From NCBI GenBank assembly GCA_014529385.2, contig CM043958.1, forward strand, positions 83,013,525 to 83,077,524: DNA of 64,000 bases, written 5' to 3'. The notes beneath the pieces were generated by a model. It was not told the DNA's origin. It saw only the letters and a list, made by a program, of their open reading frames with translations, and ran no database searches. Shown here piece after piece: positions 31,860 to 40,203 of the stretch (the first letter of the stretch is position 1; every line of letters begins with the position of its first letter). A program made the translations under genes and the position numbers. The stretch is from Adiantum capillus-veneris (taxonomy: Eukaryota; Streptophyta; Polypodiopsida; Polypodiales; Pteridaceae).

Positions 31860-33902
31860 ATGAGGGAAGCACAAATGGTTCATGATTGGTGTAAAAATCA
31901 TGTCTATTTGCAATTCCAAGACTCTGTCCTTAGAGTGGATTTGGTGACTAGTAAGGTACACCCCTTAGGGAGTAAAACCATTATTGATCATCGCTCTGAC
32001 ACCACAGTTCACTCGGCCCCACTACAATATTGTTACACTTGTAAGAAGGATACAGACATTGGCCAAGATTCTCCTTACATGGATGTGTTACCTGGTATGA
32101 CGGAATCAGACAACGTGGACTGGGTACACCTAGCTGCAACCATAGATACCTGGGGAAATAGAGGAACCACTTGGGTCACACCAGAGGGGGAAGAGGTACC
32201 ACAAATTGCACCTCTGAACATGATAAGTGCCATACATGCATCTTCTAAGGGCAAGGCAATTGTAGACCAATCTGACAGTGACACCGATAGCTCAATAGAA
32301 GACTTTGACCAACACGACTCAGACACGGACTCCCAGAGTGAAACAGATTCTGAATCTCATGAATTAGAGAGTGGAGCAAGTTCAGAGTCAAAACATTCGG
32401 AAGGACTGAGCACATCAACCAATGATAGCTCCTCCGAGAGTGAAGAGGACACCAACGAGGACTCCTTTAGTGAGCCAGATCTAAATGCAAATCAAAAGCA
32501 GGTCTCAAATAAGAAAAAGAAAAACTTTAAGAGGCGTCGATATCGAGCCAATGTACGTGCTAGGATAAAAAAGAAGAGATCCTTAGCAGAATGGCTCAGT
32601 TATATAGGAGCATGTGATGCTCATCGAAAATTGGTAGACGATTGGGGTGAATATCTCCAAAATGTTATGTGGTGTAGACCACGACCCCATGACATAGCCC
32701 AATTAGAGATCATAGACAAGCCAAAGTTGAGCCGCACTGCAAGGAGGCGTCAAAACCAAGAGTTAGCTCGACAACACAAGAAAGCAGAAATAGAAGCACA
32801 GACCAAAGCACAGCCAGAATCCACAGACTTGCATCCTGCACCAGAACATTTCAAATCTTACACCACAGGGGAAGCAAAGGTTGTGTACACAAAAGCCCAA
32901 AGAATACCTATCGATGGGAATAATGGAATCTATGATGGTCCGGCAATAGTTAAAGAAATAGAATTAGCCGACCCCGGTGAAGAATCAAAACCTGTTTTTA
33001 TTGCCCAAGACCTCACAGAAGTTGAAGAGGCGGTCCTCAAAGAGCTTCTCAAGGAATTCAAGGACATATTCGCTTGGACATACCATGATATGAAAGGTGT
33101 TCCACCTTCTGTGGTCCAACATACAATCCCTATGATTAGCACTGCAAAGCCCGTACAACAAAGACCCTACCCGATGAATCCTAAGTACGTAAAGATCATT
33201 CAAGAAGAACTAGAAAAGCTTATCAAATGTGGGTTCATATATCCTATTGAACACTCTGAATGGGTGTCTCCAATAGTTATCGTGCCAAAAAAGAATGGGA
33301 AACTCAGGGTGTGCGTGGACCTCAAAAAAGTTAATGCAGCTACTAGAAGAGACCATTACCCCCTACCATATTCCGAACATGTACTCGAAAGAGTTGCAGG
33401 CAAGGAAGCTTATAGCTTTCTAGATGGGTACTCAGGCTACAACCAAATCACGATAGCGCTAGAGGACCAAGCTAAAACTTCCTTCATCACAGAATTTGGC
33501 GTGTTTGCATTTCGTGTGATGGCTTTTGGCTTAACAAATGCCCCTGCTACATTCCAACGATTTATAAACACTCCTTTTAAAGAATATTTGAGAGAGTTTT
33601 GTGAAGCTTTCTTAGACGACCTTTGTGTTTACTCTTCTTGGAAAGAACATGTATCATGTTTGCGGAAGGTGTTTGAAAAGTGTAGGTTATATCGTATCTC
33701 ATTGAACCCGTTCAAATGCCAATTTTGGGTCAAGCATGGAGTTATTTTAGGGCATATAGTATCTAAGAATGGTATCTCAACCGATGAGAGCAAAATCAAA
33801 GTGATTCTAGAGTTACCACCACCAACCAATTACAAGGGAGTTCAAAGGTTCATGGGACACGTGGTTATTATCGACGGTTTATTTTATTTTTCGCTGAGAT
33901 AG
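31860..33902 (+). CDS. Gypsy-1 linker and reverse transcriptase
   Basis: 680 residues in the same frame as the protease ORF. Residues about 130-215 are an extraordinary Ser/Asp/Glu-rich acidic tract, followed by a basic cluster (K-K-K-K-N-F-K-R-R-R-Y and R-I-K-K-K-R) that could act as a nuclear-localisation or nucleic-acid-binding segment. RT fills residues about 430-670: P-I-V-I-V-P-K-K-N-G-K, C-V-D-L-K-K-V-N-A-A-T, F-L-D-G-Y-S-G-Y-N-Q-I, A-F-G-L-T-N-A-P-A-T-F and catalytic F-L-D-D-L. A one-base loss near 33860 pushes the RT thumb out of frame, and the ORF ends at 33902. RNase H picks up in another frame at 33911. Confidence 0.93.
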   Translation: MREAQMVHDWCKNHVYLQFQDSVLRVDLVTSKVHPLGSKTIIDHRSDTTVHSAPLQYCYTCKKDTDIGQDSPYMDVLPGMTESDNVDWVHLAATIDTWGNRGTTWVTPEGEEVPQIAPLNMISAIHASSKGKAIVDQSDSDTDSSIEDFDQHDSDTDSQSETDSESHELESGASSESKHSEGLSTSTNDSSSESEEDTNEDSFSEPDLNANQKQVSNKKKKNFKRRRYRANVRARIKKKRSLAEWLSYIGACDAHRKLVDDWGEYLQNVMWCRPRPHDIAQLEIIDKPKLSRTARRRQNQELARQHKKAEIEAQTKAQPESTDLHPAPEHFKSYTTGEAKVVYTKAQRIPIDGNNGIYDGPAIVKEIELADPGEESKPVFIAQDLTEVEEAVLKELLKEFKDIFAWTYHDMKGVPPSVVQHTIPMISTAKPVQQRPYPMNPKYVKIIQEELEKLIKCGFIYPIEHSEWVSPIVIVPKKNGKLRVCVDLKKVNAATRRDHYPLPYSEHVLERVAGKEAYSFLDGYSGYNQITIALEDQAKTSFITEFGVFAFRVMAFGLTNAPATFQRFINTPFKEYLREFCEAFLDDLCVYSSWKEHVSCLRKVFEKCRLYRISLNPFKCQFWVKHGVILGHIVSKNGISTDESKIKVILELPPPTNYKGVQRFMGHVVIIDGLFYFSLR

Positions 33903-33910
33903 CACGTCCT

Positions 33911-36900
33911 TTGTACAAGCTTCTCATTGAATTTAAATGGACTGAAGAGTGTGGCCAGGCCTATGAACAATTGAAGAAAACACTAGCAAGTGCTCCGATT
34001 TTAAGGACACCTAACTGGCATGTCATTTTCCATGTGCATATTGATGCATCAAACTTTGCTATTGGGTGTGTTCTCACTCAACCAGGAGAACATAAATTGG
34101 ACTATCCCATTAGCTTTGCAAGCCGTCAATTGAACGATGCTGAAAGGAACTACACCACTATAGAGCGAGAAGGTTTAGCAATGGTTTATGCAGTAAAGAA
34201 ATTTCTCTACTACCTTCTGGCAAACAAGTTTGTATTTTATGTGGATCATCAAGCGTTGCTGTATCTGGTAAACAAGCCATGCTCCACAGGAAGAATCACA
34301 CGATGGTTGTTAATTCTTCTGGATTTTGATTTCACGATTGTAGTGAGACCCGGTAAAAGGCACGTCATGGCTAATCATTTGTCTTGCATACCCAATGGTG
34401 AAGCCCCTACAGGAGTTGATGATGAATTACCCGATACCTCCCTATTCATAGTTGAGACTATGCCTGAATGGAGTGAGAACATTGTTAACTTTTTAGTTAA
34501 TGGTTTTCCACCCAAGGAACTTCGTAAGGATATCGCTCGAAGGCTAGTAAAAGAATGTGAACCCTATTGTTTGATTGCCGGAACTCTGTATAGACTAGGC
34601 AAGGACGATATTCTTAGGCGTTGTGCCCGCGAGGATAAATATTTGTATATCTTGCAAGAAGCACATATGGGCATAGCAGGAGGACATTTTTCTGGAGACC
34701 TGACTGCTAGAAAGGTGCTGCAATCAGGCTATTGGTGGCCAACTTTATTTAAGGATGCATCACTTTTTACAAAAGGGTGTGATGAGTGCCAACGTTACAA
34801 GACCACACAGCGCAAAAACAGAATGCCCTTACATCCTATTAAAGTAACCCAACCATTTGAAAAATGGGGCTTAGACTTCGTAGGTCCATTTAGTCCCGCA
34901 GCTCGCAACACTCAATCTCGATATATTCTAGTTGCTACGGACTATGTAACAAAGTGGGCTGAAGCTAAGGCTTCACAAAAAGCTGACACGAGGACAACAG
35001 TTAAGTTTCTTTTTGAGAACATTATCACAAGATTTGGTTGCCCTTTTGAAATTGTTAGTGATAATGGTACCCATTTTATAAATGAGGTAATAAGAGAGCT
35101 TACCACGACCTTTATGATATCCCACCATAAGTCTACACCTTATTACCCGCAAGCTAATGGACAAGCCGAGAGCACCAACAAGACTCTAATCTCTATTTTA
35201 ACCAAGACGGTAGAAGCTCATCGCACTGATTGGGATTTGAAGTTGACATCTACTCTATGGGCTTATCGTACTGCTTATAAAGTGGCTATTAATTGTACGC
35301 CATTCAAAATGGTATACGGCCAAGAAGTGGTTATGCCTTGGGAGTTTGTCATTCCTAGTCTTAGGGTAGCTTCGCAAGAAGGATGGAATGGTAACCCCTT
35401 AACCGAGCGTTTGTATATCTTAGAAAAACTAGACGAAGAGAGACAATTGGTCGTGCAAAATGCTCTTGTGGAAAAGGATAGGAGAAAGAAGTGGTTTGAT
35501 CGCCATGTGAAGGACAAGGACATCAAAGTTGGTGATAAAGTCCTTATGTATGGAGTACGTAAAGAGAAGAAAAAGTTGAAATATGCTGGTAAAGGACCAT
35601 ATAGAGTATGTGAAATTACCCCACAAGGTACCCTTCGTGTGGAAACTCTTGATGGAGTTGAAACCATTGGATTCCTCAATGGGAGTAAATTCAAAAGATA
35701 TTATGACCCTTTAAGCCAAGAAGAACTACGGGCCATTCATCAAAAGAAGGCCGCCAAAGCACAAACCGAGTTAAAGAAGATACAAGCTCAAGTTGAGGCT
35801 AAGGAGCGACAACAACATATAAGACAAAAACGAGAGGCTAACCTTGGAGTCACAAATGCATTCCACGTGGAAATCGAAGAGGATTGGTTGGACTCTGACA
35901 CACCTCTACGATACCCTATTGAGTTAAATAGTGCCTATGGAAAAGTGCTATATAACACCTTATTGGACACGGGTGCTAAATATAATCTGCTATCCTATGG
36001 GGTGTGGTGTCAGTTAGGGAAGCCACCTCTATCTGAGAGTATTATCCAAGTCAAGGGTGTCAACAAGAAAAAAACTACGATTTTTGGAATCTGGCACACT
36101 TTTGTCAGTTATGACAATGGAATTGTAGCTCAAGACTTTTTGGTCATGCCTACTGGAACTATGGAGGGTAATATAAACCTAGGACGCACGTGGATGATAG
36201 CCACCAAATGCACTATTGATTGGGGGACTGGGGGTGTCACAACGCAAAAACCAACTCTTATCCCTACCACTCAAGCCATAGTCCCTGAGATATTGCCTAA
36301 GGAAATAAAACCCAAGACATTGCATGTCCAGGAGGTTGAACCATACGTCCCCATAGCCCAACCCTCTAGATCTTCAACTGATGTAGTTGAAAGAAAGCTT
36401 GAGACACACAAGAACCATCCTAATATAACAAAGAAAGCATACAAGTGGGTCCCTAAAGCTTCTTTAGTAACCATGGCTGATGCTAAAAAACGGAAGCCTC
36501 GTAAGAAACGTCCCACTCGCTCCAAGAAATGTAAGAAAACGTGGCGCTGGATTCCTAAACGACTATTAAAAGCCCAGGGATACTATAAAGGAAATGATCA
36601 AATCTGGGTGCCCAAACGTAAATTGTACTCTTACCTGTCACCTGGCCCATGTAAACCCAATCCTGTGGCTCCAAAACAAATTGAAAATCATGGAAAGGAA
36701 AAAATCACGGAATGCGACACACCTGCTCCAGAGCTAGTTTGGGTACCAAAGAAAGAACAATTTGTTCCACCTAGCTCAGGAGCAGGAAAAGCAAATGAAG
36801 CTTCTTGCTCTTCATGTAGTTCCTATACGGAAATAGAAGCTTCGACACAACCTTCACCTACCATTGTACATATCCATACAAGCAAGAAAGAGTTTGCACC

Positions 36901-37081
36901 TCCCGTTGTAGATTCACCACCTCCAACAATGTTGCAAATAAAATCATGGGAGAGTACCTTACCACCCTTGCAACTAGATGAAACACATAGAGTGATTGAA
37001 AACTATTGGTTAAAGCCTTTACCCATAACAACTTGGAACAATTGGTTTCAAAAGGTGACGACATCATTCCAAAAAGTATGA
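33911..37081 (+). CDS. Gypsy-1 RNase H, integrase, second protease-like domain and W-x-P-K region
   Basis: A 1056-residue frame. RNase H: H-I-D-A-S-N-F-A-I-G, T-I-E-R-E, Y-V-D-H-Q-A-L (residues about 35-150). Integrase zinc domain: H-M-G-I-A-G-G-H and C-D-E-C-Q. Core: L-D-F-V-G-P-F, S-D-N-G-T-H-F, Q-A-N-G-Q-A-E-S (residues about 310-430). An integrase C-terminal part with K-F-K-R-Y-Y-D-P runs to about 600, then a Lys/Gln coiled-coil-like stretch. Residues about 655-775 form a second retropepsin-like domain: N-T-L-L-D-T-G-A-K-Y-N-L-L-S (Asp 686 at 35966-35968) and N-L-G-R-T-W-M-I-A. The tail (about 845-945) is basic with four W-V/I-P-K motifs (36446, 36548, 36605, 36740). An extra protease-like domain after integrase is unusual. 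The frame itself has no stops. Confidence 0.93.
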   Translation: MYKLLIEFKWTEECGQAYEQLKKTLASAPILRTPNWHVIFHVHIDASNFAIGCVLTQPGEHKLDYPISFASRQLNDAERNYTTIEREGLAMVYAVKKFLYYLLANKFVFYVDHQALLYLVNKPCSTGRITRWLLILLDFDFTIVVRPGKRHVMANHLSCIPNGEAPTGVDDELPDTSLFIVETMPEWSENIVNFLVNGFPPKELRKDIARRLVKECEPYCLIAGTLYRLGKDDILRRCAREDKYLYILQEAHMGIAGGHFSGDLTARKVLQSGYWWPTLFKDASLFTKGCDECQRYKTTQRKNRMPLHPIKVTQPFEKWGLDFVGPFSPAARNTQSRYILVATDYVTKWAEAKASQKADTRTTVKFLFENIITRFGCPFEIVSDNGTHFINEVIRELTTTFMISHHKSTPYYPQANGQAESTNKTLISILTKTVEAHRTDWDLKLTSTLWAYRTAYKVAINCTPFKMVYGQEVVMPWEFVIPSLRVASQEGWNGNPLTERLYILEKLDEERQLVVQNALVEKDRRKKWFDRHVKDKDIKVGDKVLMYGVRKEKKKLKYAGKGPYRVCEITPQGTLRVETLDGVETIGFLNGSKFKRYYDPLSQEELRAIHQKKAAKAQTELKKIQAQVEAKERQQHIRQKREANLGVTNAFHVEIEEDWLDSDTPLRYPIELNSAYGKVLYNTLLDTGAKYNLLSYGVWCQLGKPPLSESIIQVKGVNKKKTTIFGIWHTFVSYDNGIVAQDFLVMPTGTMEGNINLGRTWMIATKCTIDWGTGGVTTQKPTLIPTTQAIVPEILPKEIKPKTLHVQEVEPYVPIAQPSRSSTDVVERKLETHKNHPNITKKAYKWVPKASLVTMADAKKRKPRKKRPTRSKKCKKTWRWIPKRLLKAQGYYKGNDQIWVPKRKLYSYLSPGPCKPNPVAPKQIENHGKEKITECDTPAPELVWVPKKEQFVPPSSGAGKANEASCSSCSSYTEIEASTQPSPTIVHIHTSKKEFAPPVVDSPPPTMLQIKSWESTLPPLQLDETHRVIENYWLKPLPITTWNNWFQKVTTSFQKV

Positions 37082-37088
37082 TCTACCC

Positions 37089-37102
37089 AAGGAAGGGGGG
37101 AG
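37089..37102 (+). promoter_or_regulatory. Gypsy-1 internal (second) polypurine tract
   Basis: AAGGAAGGGGGGAG just after the pol stop, nearly the same as the 3' PPT at 39109-39121 (AGGAAGGGGGGCA). The copy in Gypsy-0 (6797-6810) is conserved. It may prime a second plus strand, as central PPTs do in other retroelements; this is inference. Confidence 0.6.
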
Positions 37103-37328
37103 TGTTTGCTGACATCCGTCATTCACTTGCTTCCCTCTCAACCTTCCTCCCTGACCTCTCAATCTCCAATCTTAGGGAATGTATATATAAAGCCTTATAC
37201 TCACAAAAACAAGATTAAAAAGTAAAAGAGCAAGAGCCATAACACAAAATAATAAAAACAAATTATGCACAAGAACACGACCCTTGTAATATTTGCACTC
37301 TAACCATCATCTATTTGCGTGTACAGAT

Positions 37329-37751
37329 ATGGCTAGTACGCTAGAGTCATCCACTCCTGCCTTGGGTGAGAGGTACCCTCGTTACTTTTCACAAATGTTT
37401 CACATGGTCTTTCCAGTGCTTACATGTGAATGGGATTTGATAGGTACGCTAGCATGTGAGAGGAATTTTGAGGAGTTAGAATGGCTGATACGTCTCTTGA
37501 CCACGTTTGATCCATACTTAGTAGAGAGCGTTTCTCCCATTACACAAGCCTACCCTTTTGACCAAGATGACTATAGGCGTCTAGTGACCTTCTTAGTAAA
37601 CATGGGCACCTATGATGAAGAAGAAAATTTACATGACTACACGGATGGCACATATGGTCTCATGGATGATGACTTTGTTTATCTCGACGACGAGGATAGG
37701 GGTTTAGCCTTAGGGTTTCCCCCCAACCTCTACAATATCCTATTCCCTTGA
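37329..37751 (+). CDS. Gypsy-1 small ORF after pol, function unknown
   Basis: 140 residues from ATG 37329 (M-A-S-T-L-E-S-S-T) to a TGA at 37749-37751. The sequence is acidic toward the end (D-D-D-F-V-Y-L-D-D-E-D), with a moderately hydrophobic N-terminal third but no clear membrane span or signal peptide. It is not recognisable as env. The ATG lies directly after a pyrimidine-containing stretch ending in TACAG, which looks like a splice acceptor, so the ORF could be expressed from a spliced RNA as in other retroelements with a post-pol gene. It is absent from Gypsy-0. Extra ORFs at this place are known in OTA elements, but no homology can be claimed. Confidence 0.6.
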   Translation: MASTLESSTPALGERYPRYFSQMFHMVFPVLTCEWDLIGTLACERNFEELEWLIRLLTTFDPYLVESVSPITQAYPFDQDDYRRLVTFLVNMGTYDEEENLHDYTDGTYGLMDDDFVYLDDEDRGLALGFPPNLYNILFP

Positions 37752-39108
37752 CTCTTTAGGGAGAGTGCAAATAATTAGGTTAGGGTTCCTTATGTTTTTT
37801 GTTGTGTTCAATAAGTGTTGGTACCTTTTCCCACTAATGTGCCTCCTGGAGGTATTCCTTTTGTTTCCTAGTGTGTACAGGAGCGTGTTGCTATTGATAG
37901 GATTTGGACCTTCATGGAACCTTTCTCTCGTTCACACTTCAAATCAAGCGCGACCATCAACACAAACAGGTGTTTTATGTCCATTAGCATTGCCCTTATC
38001 TTTTTGCATCCATGTTTGTCTGCTTTGATTGTGATTGGTAGCATAATATTCATCGCATTTGCTTAGTATCAAACATTTAATTCAATGTAATGTTTTGTCA
38101 TAATCACTTGTCTAGGTTTAAAAATCAAGCAGTCCGACTAAGCTAGTTTGACCAAGCTAGGTATTAGAAATCTTCTCTTAATACCATGGGGAATGCCTTC
38201 CTAATAAGCAATGGTTACTTAGGTTCTTAATCCGATTTACGCAGCATTGTGTGAAATGTACTAGGGCTTTCTAGTGGGCTTAACCCTATTGACCTTTAGC
38301 TTAAGTATTATAAAGGGAGTTTACTAATGTGATGAGCCTGGGGAGGGTAACAGTGTTATATGACCCCCCAAAGTTACAAAATTAAAATGCTGAAAATGAA
38401 CAAACAAAAAATCAAAGTGCCACAATGTAAAATTTTAAGCTGGAAGAGAAATCCCTGCTTAAATTGGTACTTCACTCACATGTATCGCCTATGGTACTAG
38501 AACCCTAGAGGTTCCCAGTGTGGGCGCTTTTCCTTGAAAAGCAAAAAACCCAAGGCATACAAAATAAGCACACACATCAAAATTGAATCAATGTGAAAAG
38601 ACTTTGGGGGTTCAAAGAAAAGGTAATCAGTCAGGCGATGATTTCATAAGAAATTCCTTTTATCGTAGCTTAACTACAAGGTCTTCTAGGTATAGCCTCT
38701 AGTCAGCCCTCGAACATCAAATACTTGGCTCTCGCGATTAAACAACTTAATTGACCAGAAAAAATTGAGAAGTTACCCATGGTATTAATAGTCGAGCTCT
38801 AGTGCCTTTTGACCGTTAAATTAGCGACCCCGGACTTGTTTAATTTTTTACCTTTACATCTGTTTATGCATTTGATTATATTGCAATTTAATGTTTATTG
38901 CTGACAAATTGTCTAAAATTCTGTTACCAATCAATTTGTCTGTCTAAAATTGCATATGATTTTTAATTGTATATGAGAATGCAATTACTGTGGCAATGTT
39001 GTTTGATTTTGCAGTGATTGAAGAAGGCTACGCACATCCATGTCGACTGCTCTTCCATCTCGACGAACGAGCTTCAACTGGATAGCTTCCGAGGACGGAA
39101 TCTACATC
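37752..39108 (+). other. Gypsy-1 long 3' noncoding region
   Basis: About 1.36 kb without coding domains, yet well matched to Gypsy-0 at about 7130-8424, so it is a family feature. It includes TTGGACCTTCATGGAA and GTGTACAGGA words shared by both copies. Confidence 0.75.
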
Positions 39109-39121
39109 AGGAAGGGGGGCA
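39109..39121 (+). promoter_or_regulatory. Gypsy-1 3' polypurine tract
   Basis: AGGAAGGGGGGCA directly before the TG of the 3' LTR. Confidence 0.85.
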
Positions 39122-39420
39122 TGTTAACCCTCACGACACACGGACACCCTATGATCTATAAACGTTGTATTGTTTAGAGTCAGGTACCGGGCTTGTCGGA
39201 CCAATAGGAAGAGGGTAAGGGTGATCGCCGATGACAGGCGCACTCTAACTGGAATATTCAAGGAGTTAGTTGGCTAAGTATGGGCGCCCAAGTGTGAATG
39301 GGGTGAGCTCATATAAAAGCCACTAAACCTAATTTTTACTCATTCTCTCATTGTGCAATAGAAGCCGCTCTTGCTCCATCTCCACCTTCTCCTTCACCAT
39401 CTCCTTGTGTGTGTGTGTAT

Positions 39421-39518
<98 letters not shown>

Positions 39519-39730
39519 TCGAGCGTTGCGGCGGCACGACGGCGGCGAGGCGGTTGAGCGTGGCGTAGCGGCGTCTCCCTCTTCTTCGCGGCGCGGGAAT
39601 CCTTCATTCGCAACTACGCAAGAAGGTGAGTGACACACCATTCTTCCTTGTGAGCTTGTCTGTTGTATGACTGTGTGCTAGGAGCCTTTGTGGCTCGCAA
39701 ACGACGCGTAGCAAGTCCTTAGCCGTGACA
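39122..39730 (+). repeat. Gypsy-1 3' LTR
   Basis: 609 bp, pairs with 26146-26756. TATA box CATATAAAAG at about 39310. The internal microsatellite has less GT and more GA (about 39403-39515) than the 5' LTR. It is followed by the duplication TGCGG. Confidence 0.95.
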
Positions 39731-39735
39731 TGCGG

Positions 39736-39990
39736 TGCTTTGCTTCGAAATTGATATTGCTTAGATAGGCACGTTCAAGAGATGATCACGTATGAATACA
39801 TAAAAAGGCTTCAATGAGAATTATGTATAGAATATCTCTGCCTTTGTTGGACTACAATGATTGCAAGATACGCTCGAGAAGACAAGCAAGGAAGGTTCGA
39901 GCTGATTTCAAGATGGAGTCACATATGCTTATGTTGTGAAGGTTTGTGCTTTAAAAGGATATATAAAGAAAGATATGCACATGGTGGTTT
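39736..39990 (+). pseudogene. PPR gene relic, right piece
   Basis: 39853-39880 reads W-T-T-M-I-A-R-Y-A, the core of a PPR repeat. In a shifted frame, 39906-39975 reads G-V-T-Y-A-Y-V-V-K-V-C-A-L-K-G-Y-I-K-K, the usual start of the next plant PPR repeat (V-T-Y-x-x-V-L-K-A-C). Frameshifts and stops show decay. Together with 20816-20948 and the 14-bp bridge 26132-26145, this was one locus before Copia-2 and Gypsy-1 inserted. It would have coded for an organelle RNA-binding protein. Confidence 0.6.
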
Positions 39991-40019
39991 TGAATTGGCC
40001 AAGGGTACTAATGGTTGCA

Positions 40020-40203
40020 AAGCCCCCGTGACTAAATGGCACGGGGTCTTAAATGACCCCCAAGCCATGCGATCGACAGCACACGTTTGAGGGTGGGGAT
40101 CTCAAGGAGGTTGGATGGCGACCCAAAATTTGGCGGCGGGTGTCCGGCCCTGGGTTCGAACTCAGACGAGTGCTGTGGAAGCCCAACGCCCTAACGGGGG
40201 GCA
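40020..40203 (-). mobile_element. SINE-like element with tRNA-type promoter boxes
   Basis: On the minus strand, GTTAGGGCGTTGGGC (40181-40195, box A-like) is followed 17 bp later by GAGTTCGAACCC (40152-40163, box B). This is the internal RNA polymerase III promoter layout of tRNA-derived SINEs. The sequence does not fold as a full tRNA gene by eye. Tail and boundaries are approximate; no clear target duplication was found. Confidence 0.5.

Larger units (their letters stand above)
26146..39730 (+). mobile_element. Gypsy-1: complete 13.6-kb Ty3/Gypsy element, Athila/Tat-like, with extra domains
   Basis: Bounded by LTRs 26146-26756 and 39122-39730 and the duplication TGCGG (26141-26145, 39731-39735). 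The PBS matches tRNA-Asp. Order: leader with a TA repeat, gag (27737-30383), protease-like (30384-31853), linker plus RT (31860-33902), RNase H, integrase, second protease-like domain and W-x-P-K region (33911-37081), internal PPT, small ORF (37329-37751), about 1.4 kb noncoding, PPT, LTR. RT motifs such as F-L-D-G-Y-S-G-Y-N-Q-I and the tRNA-Asp PBS point to the non-chromovirus OTA branch; only one RNase H is seen, unlike Ogre/Tat. Outside the microsatellite, about 14 LTR differences were counted. Lesions: gag frameshift (28387-28416), TAG 30381, TGA 31851, frameshift near 33860. Confidence 0.95.
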
